A model generated the notes under the pieces. That model searched no databases. It saw nothing but the letters and a program-made list of their open reading frames with translations, and was not told the DNA's origin. A stretch of 46,981 nucleotides of DNA from Hoylesella saccharolytica JCM 17484 (GTDB lineage Bacteria > Bacteroidota > Bacteroidia > Bacteroidales > Bacteroidaceae). This document shows positions 39,566 through 46,981 of the stretch, piece after piece. Every line of letters begins with the position of its first letter. Positions within the stretch are counted from its first letter, which is position 1. The DNA lies in assembly GCF_000614205.1 (NCBI RefSeq), contig NZ_BAKN01000023.1, positions 1-46,981 on the forward strand, given 5' to 3'. A program made the position numbers and the translations under genes.

Positions 39566-41257
39566 TCACCACGTGAGCCGCAAACCGAACGGTATGGCGA
39601 TGGTAAACGGATGTTCTGTGCGGTAAGTTTCTATTCCGCTGTCGTCTTTAAAATAGTAATACACGTTCGGTTCGACGTAGAAGCTGAACGGTTTAAACAA
39701 TCGATACTGCACGCCGACACCCCAATGAACCGACCATTGACAGCGAGTACGGAGGGATTCGCTTCGTACATACGACGAATCGGACGTGATGATATACCGC
39801 TTATCCAGCCTGCTGCGTATCGGAATGTCGAATGTTATGCCGCCCGTGGTATAGGCATTAAAACGCCCTTTGCTCCAAATGCGATAGGTCAGGCGTAGTG
39901 GAATGCCGATATAGTCTATCTTTTGCGTTTTCTCAAGCTTAGCTTTGTTATAATCGCTGGTCAGTTCCGACTTCAGCCTTGTATAGTTCAAACCTGTTCC
40001 GAATATCCAATGCGGACTTAATTGTTTACTCAACGACAAGCCAAAAGTTCTGGGTCGGTGGTGCTGAACATTTTCACCCGCCATCTCGCCATCGCTTACA
40101 TAGTTGTTGAGGGCTATCCACGTGAGCCGCGCTTTCTCAACCGAATCGAGCAAAAGACTGTTTCTGTTCAGATAGTTCGTATAGTCATCCCACGTATAAA
40201 GTTTAGCTGTCGCCCCACCATTGGCGTAATCGATAACCGAAAGATAATCTTGCCCGTACAGCGGATTGTTGGTTACGGCATGCGAAGAATAGCCAAAATT
40301 GAAAGTCCACCGATATTTTTTCTTACGCGGCTGCGATGTGTTGGCAGCCCATGTAACGGGTTGAACCGCCGGCATTTGCAGCAGCTGGAACAATGTATCT
40401 TTTGTTTCTGCACTTGCCGCCCAATGCCGTTGCAGGCTATCGGTATGAATGTTGGATACCGGGGACGCTACTGACACACTGTCGGCAAGGTTTTGCGCTA
40501 CCACAACAGACGGTTTTTCTTCAACTCGTTTTGCAACAACGCGTAGTTGTCCACTACCCTTTTTGCTGTGCAGAGACATCGCTTTCTCCGGACAACGGGC
40601 AGGTTGTTTGCGTGCCATTTGAAGGCGATTTTCCGGTTGCTGTTGAATGATTGTTGGTTTATTTGCTGTTAAATCGTCCGACTCGGAGCTTGTATTGAAG
40701 TAGAGATAAACAGCCACAAGCACTGGCACCAAAAGCAACAGTCGATAATGCGCCAATAGTTGGCGTAACATCTTTTTAGCTCTGGAGAGTTGAGAAGAAG
40801 AGCTATGCGGGGCAATACCGAGCATTCTACCGATTTCTTTGTGTGACAAACCGTCTAATACAGCCAGTTTAAATACCTCGCGATGACCTTTGGGAAGCGA
40901 CTCTATAGCAGTCCACAACCTGTCTAAACTTATTTTCTCTGCATTATCCGGCTGTTCTTCGGGTAGTGTTTCTGTGTCGACAGCCGACAGCGTAAGGGGC
41001 TGTCGCCCCGTACTTTGTAAATATTTCAGGCACAAATTCCTGACAATGGTGGTCATCCAGCCCTCCGGATGCGTCTTATTTTTTAACGAGCCGAAAGAAG
41101 TAAAAATAATGATAAAGGCATCGTGAAGAATGTCTTGCGCCACATCCTCGTCTTTTACGTAGCGGCGGCATACGCTCAACAACTTCTGAGCGTATGCCGT
41201 ATAAAGTTCTTCAAGCACCTCTGCGTCTTCCGATTTGCCTATATCTGTATGTATCAT
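39566..41257 (-). CDS. ECF sigma factor tethered to an outer-membrane barrel
   Basis: The protein (563 residues from the ATG at 41257, or 567 from 41269) is a single open frame in three parts. Residues 15-85 are sigma region 2 (LYTAYAQKLLSVCRRYVKDE, DVAQDILHDAF) and 115-172 region 4 (AIESLPKGHREVFKLAVLDG, LSHKEIGRMLGIAPHSSSSQ). One helix follows at about 177-191 (LLLLVPVLVAVYLYF). Then comes a Lys/Gln-rich periplasmic linker, and from about 325 a beta-barrel (RWTFNFGYSSHAV, FGLSLSKQLSPHWIFGTGLN) ending IPFGLRLTW with the aromatic terminus of outer-membrane proteins. It would link surface state to transcription without a separate anti-sigma. Confidence 0.75.
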   Translation of the reverse strand: MIHTDIGKSEDAEVLEELYTAYAQKLLSVCRRYVKDEDVAQDILHDAFIIIFTSFGSLKNKTHPEGWMTTIVRNLCLKYLQSTGRQPLTLSAVDTETLPEEQPDNAEKISLDRLWTAIESLPKGHREVFKLAVLDGLSHKEIGRMLGIAPHSSSSQLSRAKKMLRQLLAHYRLLLLVPVLVAVYLYFNTSSESDDLTANKPTIIQQQPENRLQMARKQPARCPEKAMSLHSKKGSGQLRVVAKRVEEKPSVVVAQNLADSVSVASPVSNIHTDSLQRHWAASAETKDTLFQLLQMPAVQPVTWAANTSQPRKKKYRWTFNFGYSSHAVTNNPLYGQDYLSVIDYANGGATAKLYTWDDYTNYLNRNSLLLDSVEKARLTWIALNNYVSDGEMAGENVQHHRPRTFGLSLSKQLSPHWIFGTGLNYTRLKSELTSDYNKAKLEKTQKIDYIGIPLRLTYRIWSKGRFNAYTTGGITFDIPIRSRLDKRYIITSDSSYVRSESLRTRCQWSVHWGVGVQYRLFKPFSFYVEPNVYYYFKDDSGIETYRTEHPFTIAIPFGLRLTW

Positions 41258-41269
41258 ATCGCATCTCAA

Positions 41270-42118
41270 TGGTACAAACCACCTTAATATATAAAGAGCA
41301 CTTTTACCTTAAAAGACTGCATCGGTTTTGTATTTTTTTCTTTATAAAAATGGTTTTAACAGACAAGGGCAGTATAAATAAGCCCATTTTACGGTTTGTC
41401 ACTTATCTTACGTAAAAACTGTGAGATTATTATTTCACTATTGTTAAAAAGCAAAGGCTCCGTTTCCAAATACTCGCATAGAACCAATCGGCTGGCAACT
41501 TACCTGCAAATACGCGAAATTTAAGCATCATTGATAAGCGCTGAAAATCAAATACTTACAAAATAAAATTACTTTTTAGTATCCCCAAACGAGCTTTTTT
41601 ATGGCTAAAAAACGCATTTTAAGGTTGCAAAAACATAGGTTTTAGCGCGCAAAAGCTGTGCTTTTAGAAAACAAAAGCTATCCTTTTACCACTCAATATA
41701 TATGCTTTTATATTTTCAACACTATTTTTTCACCATTCGAATGCTGTTTTTCCTCTAGATGAGAAATGTTAAATGTAAGGAAAAGAGAAAATCAACAACC
41801 TGTTAAAAGCGTTAAAAAAGTAACAAATTGAAAGCTGAATAAAAATACATCATATATAAAATAGCCAATAAGAAAAAACTTATTGGGGCATCAATTACTC
41901 TTCTACTATTCTCTCAATGCTCGTTAAAATTAATACAATATTTAACTAAAAACTCGTTTTGTTTAAATATTATAAAATTCAATTACATATTTTTGGAACT
42001 TAAGTATTCATTTTATATATTCGCAACGTCTATACAACCTAAACGTAAATAGTATATTTTTATATACACTAACCTCTTTAAATTAATAATATTGTTTAAC
42101 CTAAAACAGAAACTTTGT
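41270..42118. other. Long intergenic region with Prevotella-type repeats
   Basis: About 850 bases with no gene that I can support. Between roughly 41590 and 41760 there is a patchwork of AAAAGC and GCTTTT motifs, e.g. a hairpin AAAAGC TGT GCTTTT (41651-41665), of a kind I recall as frequent in Prevotella intergenic DNA. The promoter of the propeller gene lies at 41992-42023. Confidence 0.5.
41992..42023 (+). promoter_or_regulatory. Promoter of the propeller-amidase operon
   Basis: Plus strand: perfect -33 TTTG (41992-41995), 20-bp spacer and TATATTCG (42016-42023, one mismatch from TAnnTTTG), giving a leader of about 90 nt before the ATG at 42119. Confidence 0.55.
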
Positions 42119-43027
42119 ATGAGAAATGTTTTCTTGACATTATCAATGTGCATTCCACTTTGTGGCCTTGCACAAGTTTTCAACGTAAGTTCGGTCGATA
42201 AGGTAAACATTCCGGTTAACCCTGATGCAAAGGTAGCAGCCATCAGTCCGCAAGGAGACTATCTGCTACTTTCTACCGCAATCAACACCGGTTTGACTAA
42301 ATTCGACCTCACAACCAGCCAAACGCAGGTACTGACAGAGGCTCCCGGAGCCGGGTATGATGTAAAAATTTCGCCCAACGGCAAAAGGGTTATTTACCGT
42401 AAAAACTCTTTTACCAAAGACCACCTTAAAAAAGTATCGCTGCAATCACTGGAACTAACCAATGGTAAAAGTAAAGAATTAGTAGCCCCAACACGCGATT
42501 TACAAGGTGTACAAGCAGAAGACGCCACAACGGCAGTTGTTGACAACGGTAAATTAGCGGTGAAAACGGCAGACGGCAGCAAGGTAAAAATGTCGACTCC
42601 GATGCTTTCAATTAACAACAGGCAGTTGATGATAACCCGCAACGGGCGCACAAAACTGTTCTCGCCTAATGGCAAAGACAACAGCTATTTATGGCCTTCG
42701 GTATCACCCGATGGCACAAAGGTGCTGTATTATGTGTGCGGACTGGGTGCGTATGTATGCAACATCGACGGCAGCAACGTAAAAAAGATAGGTATGATGC
42801 GCGCTCCGCAATGGTATAATAACGACATTGTGGTGGGCATGAACGACCAAGACGACGGGGAAGTGATTTATGCTTCGACCATCGTTGCAGCTAACTTGAA
42901 GGGCGAAACGCAAACGCTGACTGATGGAAAGCAGATTGCCATGTACCCCAAAGTATCGCCTGCTACAGGCAAAATTGTTTTTTCCACACCTGAAGGTGAG
43001 GTTTATATCATTCACGTAACCCAATAA
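42119..43027 (+). CDS. Secreted TolB/WD40-like beta-propeller protein
   Basis: The 302-residue protein has a signal peptide (MRNVFLTLSMCIPLCGLAQ) and repeated PD40-type blades: KVAAISPQGDYLLLS, VKISPNGKRVIYR, LWPSVSPDGTKVLYYV and MYPKVSPATGKIVFSTPEGE. Propellers of this type bind proteins or glycans in the periplasm or outside the cell. An earlier ATG at 42092 would add nine residues ahead of the signal peptide. The next gene starts 8 bp after the stop, so the two form an operon. Confidence 0.7.
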   Translation: MRNVFLTLSMCIPLCGLAQVFNVSSVDKVNIPVNPDAKVAAISPQGDYLLLSTAINTGLTKFDLTTSQTQVLTEAPGAGYDVKISPNGKRVIYRKNSFTKDHLKKVSLQSLELTNGKSKELVAPTRDLQGVQAEDATTAVVDNGKLAVKTADGSKVKMSTPMLSINNRQLMITRNGRTKLFSPNGKDNSYLWPSVSPDGTKVLYYVCGLGAYVCNIDGSNVKKIGMMRAPQWYNNDIVVGMNDQDDGEVIYASTIVAANLKGETQTLTDGKQIAMYPKVSPATGKIVFSTPEGEVYIIHVTQ

Positions 43028-43035
43028 CGACAGCT

Positions 43036-46000
43036 ATGAAGAAGATTTTACTACTGGCCGCTGCTACACTTTTGGCAGCCGGAACCGCAATGGGACAATC
43101 GGCAGATAAGCTTAGAATATACCTCAATCCGGGTCATGGATGCTATGGACCCAATGATCGGCCGAACGCAACGATACCTTATCCTAACCTGCCCGAAACA
43201 GGACGACCGGGCGAAAAGGCTTTTACGAGTCGTCGACTAACCTGATGCGCACACTGCCTATGGTAGACAAACTCGTTAAAATGGGCATAAAGCGCGAGAA
43301 CATCATGCTTTCGCGTACAGAAAACGCACCCTATCCGTATGTTCCCAACTCGCCCGATAACTTGAAATACGACCGACCACTGAGCGAAATTTGTGAGGAA
43401 GTGGATGCCAACAACATGGACTTCTTTATGTCGATACACTCTAACGCTGCTGCCGATGGCAGTACAACGAACTATCCGCTGATACTTTACAGAGGCCGAG
43501 ACGGTGAAGGAAACGACCTCGCAGCAGGTAGCCGAGCAATGTGTGAAAAAATGTGGGGACCTCATTATATGAGTGAGCTGGATCCACAATCGTATTACAG
43601 CAAAACTCAACAAAATGTGCGGGGCGACATTTCGTTCTACGGAAGCTCGGCCGTTCGCCACGGAACGCATGGCGATTATGAGGGGTATCTTGGTGTTTTA
43701 AAGCATGGAGTGCCCGGTTTTCTTATTGAAGGCTATTTCCATACTTATCAACCCGCTCGCCATCGTGCACTAAATGCCGACTATTGCAAGCAAGATGCCA
43801 TTAGAATGTCGCGCGGACTGGCCGACATCTTCCATCTTACACCCGAAACAACGGGCTATATCATGGGTACGGTAAAGGATTTGCACGAGAAAATTGTTAA
43901 CGATTTGTTTAAGTATGCACCGAATACGAACGACCAATGGTTGCCTTTGAACAAGGCTGTGGTTACACTTTACAAAGGTACTGAAGCGGTAAAGACGTAT
44001 CAGGTAGACGAACTTTACAACGGTATCTTTGTGTTTGAAGACCTCGAACCGGGCGAATATACAGTGCGTGCAACACTGGAAGGCTACAAACCTCAAGGTG
44101 ATTTCACACCCACGGCTACTTCTACCGAATATCAGAAACTGGTGGCAGAAAGCATGGGTAAAATAGTGGTAAAAGCCAACGAAACAAGTTATATAAAGCT
44201 ATATTTGGAATCTGCTTCTTTCGTTCCACCCGCAATTACCTATTATAATTATCCCGAACCCGACCAACCGGCTTATTTAAGTATGCCGACCGAAATGAAT
44301 TTCAGTCGCGATGCAGGTACGGAATATCAGTTGGAAGGCACCGTGAAGCGGTCGATTACACGTGATAACAAGACTGTTGTTTTAACGGATAACGCCGGAA
44401 CACCTGAACTTTACCTTATAGACAACACAACCAAGAAGCTGGTTAAGAAGCTCAGCATTAACGGAATTGCACCGGCTGAAACGGACAATGCCGGTTTCTA
44501 CAGCAGGTTGAATGATATTGCATTCTCTGCCGACGGACAGTTGATAGGCGTAAACAGCGTGCAATGTCAGTTCGGAGCCGGACAGGTTAAAGAGGGTTAC
44601 AAACGTGGTACCTTGCGTATTTATAAATGGCAGGATCTGGATGCAGACCCCATAGAATGGCTTACGACACAAAGTTCGGCTAACTTCTACTACTGCGATA
44701 TGGGTAAAACGATTGCAGTGAGCGGCGCAACCGATGATTGCAAGGTGCTGATTGGCGGTACCAACGCAGGCGGAGTAAAAAAAGGCATTCGTTATTTATT
44801 GCTGACCGTTAACCAAAATACCATTGTCAGCTCTGTATTTACCGAGAAGACATTTAACGAAACCAGCAACTTTACAGAGATAAAACTCGGTGCCGACTAC
44901 AAATTGGTGGTTTCTCCGCAGGCAGACGACCAGTGGGTGGTAGACGGAAATGCAACTGCGCCCGTTGAATTTAAGCCCACCGGCGTTCAGAATACTGATA
45001 GCGAAATCATTGGAAGAATGCCTGATACGGCTTTGGGAGATGCTACAGAAACGGTAACGTCTACCGGTGCATCTTTCTTTAAATATGCACATCACATCTT
45101 GATGGCGGCACCCTATCTCAAAGGTACAACGGTTGCCGGTGTTAAACTGTTGGATGTTACCGACGGAATAGCTAATGCACGGGTAATAGCCACAAACAGT
45201 TTGGATCTTGAGACGCCTGTAGCAGACATCAACTTTATGGCTGCCGGTGCCCACGTTAAAGGTGCAAACATCAACCTTTACCTACAACTGAACAATCGCA
45301 TTGTAAGCTTTACCACAAAAGGTGTTCAGCAACCGATTGTTAAAGGTATCTTTGCATATGTTTTGAAAGTTACCGAAGATACCAACGGTTACACCTTTAC
45401 GTTTAAGGCCAACAGTGATGCAAAAACTGCAAATTTGGTATTTACCGACGCGACAAGCGGTGCAGAAGTGGGCAAGGTGGCTATTTCTGAAGTAAAAGAG
45501 GGAGCCAATAGCATTACACTTACTTACGACCAGTTGCCCGGTGGAAAAGATCAGCGTATGAACTGGGCGGTTAACATTGCAGGTAACGCTATCCCATTGA
45601 TTAACCGCATCAACCCCACTGATGCCACAACAACCTACGATCGCGCATTCTGCGCAGTGGATAAGAGCACCGAAAGCGACTATTTCGGAACCGTTTACGT
45701 AAATAACTACAAAGAAAAAGCACCCGCCAACAATGGAATTTATGTGTGCGATGTAAACGGTGTACGCCAAAACACTACACCATATCAAGGTGCACAGGCA
45801 TGGGATACGAACTATCGACTGGGCATTGACGCAGAAGGTAAGCTCTATATTGCTGAATGGGGCGATGCACACTCGGGCATCTTTATCGCCGACCCTGCAC
45901 ATATTGACGGTACTTATACACAATTCTTTGTCGGAACGCCTAATACAGAAGGTATGTATATTAACAATGGAGAGAACGTAGGTTCGTCGGCCACCGCCGT

Positions 46001-46765
46001 ATTTATTGGTGGAAGCGGTAGCAATACAAAACTTTATGCCTATCTTGAGGACTTTGGTAAAGCCGTGGGCGTATATGATATTGGACAACCTGATGGCACT
46101 TTGCGTACCACATGGGATAAAGCACCGAGCCGAATATTCACGGCACCCGGTCAGTATAACGGTAATGGAAACGTGATTGCAGGTCCCGACGGAGGCTGTT
46201 GGGTCAGTCAGTATCGCGGAAAAGGTTACAACTCGAAGGGTGTTCCCTCACTCTGCTATGTCGATAAAGACGGTAATTGCACCTTCAACTCGGGCGAACC
46301 CGATTGGAAAGAGCACCTCAATGGTTCGCGCGTTTCAGGCTTCGCCGTTTCCAACGATGGCAAAACACTGGTTATCAACGATGGCGAGCGCGTGCTTCAG
46401 TTTTTTAATCTCGAATGGAACGGTAGCACCCCCACGCTTACCCCCAAGTATAGCTACGAGGTTGGAACCGACATTTATCAGATGGCATTTGATTATGCTG
46501 GTAACTTGATTTGTGGTGGTAGTTCGCTGGCAATCTATTCTATCCCTACAGAAGATAACCAAACAACGACTCCTGCTAAACGCACTTCCATAGTAGAAAA
46601 GAAAGTTGCCACGGGTATTGACGAACCGATCGCTGAAAAAACTATTCTCAGCGTGAAGTATGTGAATCCCGCCGGTGTCACCTCTACAACTCCTTTCTCT
46701 GGTGTCAACATTGTTATCACCACTTATCAGGATGCAGTCGTAAGGTTACCAAAGTACTAAAATAA
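43036..46765 (+). CDS. Large secreted N-acetylmuramoyl-L-alanine amidase, frameshifted as given
   Basis: The first segment (43036-43245) has a signal peptide and the Amidase_3 start [18 protein letters not shown]-run at 43218-43219 lacks one base; after correction it joins [20 protein letters not shown]. Next come [26 protein letters not shown] (zinc His) and [11 protein letters not shown] (catalytic Glu). It continues with a carboxypeptidase-like beta domain (about residues 250-330) and a long propeller-like region. The end as given ([10 protein letters not shown]) becomes [13 protein letters not shown], a T9SS-type end, if one G is restored near 46734, with the stop at 46765. It cleaves the amide between MurNAc and L-Ala. 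Length about 1240 residues, far longer than usual amidases. Confidence 0.75.
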
Positions 46766-46844
46766 GATGATAGACTAACAAATAAAGCCTGAAGCTTCAG
46801 CTTATAAGGTATAGAAAATTGCTAATAAAGTCTGAAATTTTATT

Positions 46845-46880
46845 CACCCCCGAAAGCTTTTAATCTTTCGGGGGTGTTTC
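46845..46880 (+). terminator. Terminator of the propeller-amidase operon
   Basis: A perfect 12-bp stem CACCCCCGAAAG/CTTTCGGGGGTG (46845-46856 with 46865-46876, 8-nt loop) is followed by TTTCGTTATT, 80 bp past the corrected stop. Confidence 0.8.
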
Positions 46881-46895
46881 GTTATTAAAGTTGCG

Positions 46896-46975
46896 ACGTG
46901 CGCACGTGGTTGTTAATAACATCCGAGAGTCGGACGGCATAAAACACCTGTGAAAAACGAAATCCGAGAGTCGGA
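46896..46975. repeat. Palindromes and a 41-bp spaced repeat at the right edge
   Basis: ACGTGCGCACGT (46896-46907) is a perfect 12-bp palindrome. TCCGAGAGTCGGA (TCCGA/TCGGA around GAG) occurs at 46922-46934 and again at 46963-46975, 41 bp apart. They may be operators or start a repeat array that continues beyond the window. Confidence 0.6.
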
Positions 46976-46981
46976 TAGCGT

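Noticed and set aside
46922..46975. Two TCCGAGAGTCGGA repeats as a CRISPR array
   Set aside because: Only two copies of 13 bp with a spacer of 28 bp and no cas genes; too short for CRISPR repeats.

Overview
The window looks like a Prevotella-type Bacteroidales chromosome carrying a prophage or phage-derived element over roughly its left 27 kb. The evidence is: Bacteroidetes promoters (TTTG, 19-20 bp, TAnnTTTG) instead of sigma70 boxes; Bacteroidetes-specific families (DUF4468, DUF5053, DUF6549, DUF3098, fimbrillin, T9SS-type C-terminus); and a conserved run ftsX, DUF3098, uppP, truB, queA, folK. No rRNA, tRNA, transposase or CRISPR array was seen.

Layout. 1-460 is non-coding and rich in hairpins. 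461-3930 is an accessory block on the minus strand: a secreted DUF4468 protein, a frameshifted HsdR-N-like endonuclease, a DUF5053 protein, a 44-residue protein, and a Panacea-domain gene followed at once by a membrane protein (a likely toxin-antitoxin pair) with its own promoter and terminator. 4205-20587 is the lysis, packaging and head module, transcribed leftwards: DUF6549 spanin-like protein, GH73 endolysin, holin, connector-type proteins, portal, large terminase, probable small terminase, a structured leader with two tiny genes, a slippery-site gene pair, a structural protein, major capsid, S49 protease and two unknowns. A hicAB cassette points the other way inside it. 20588-21220 holds 13 copies of an 8-mer (TCCTACAA) in both orientations around an AT-rich core, a promoter and a perfect terminator: a candidate origin. 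21221-26787 is the early operon (methyltransferase, primase-helicase, regulators, Cro-like protein), divergent from a CI-like repressor at 26897-27310. No integrase, tape measure or tail fibre gene is visible.

27807-32219 is the host housekeeping run. Further right lie a fimbrillin-type lipoprotein with a 51-residue partner, a secreted protein of unknown function, a Gfo/Idh/MocA oxidoreductase plus radical SAM pair, an ECF sigma factor fused through one inner-membrane helix to an outer-membrane barrel, a TolB-like propeller protein and a very large secreted amidase with a T9SS-like C-terminus.

Many genes are interrupted by one-base length changes in short homopolymers (about a dozen sites). 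This looks more like draft sequence error than gene decay, and I have merged the halves where both reading frames clearly continue one another. The apparent QueA-FolK fusion in the raw reading frame is such an artefact. The most interesting items are the membrane-tethered sigma factor, the dnaX-type slippery site, the structured leader at 14254-14430, the iteron cluster and the apparently tail-less phage module.
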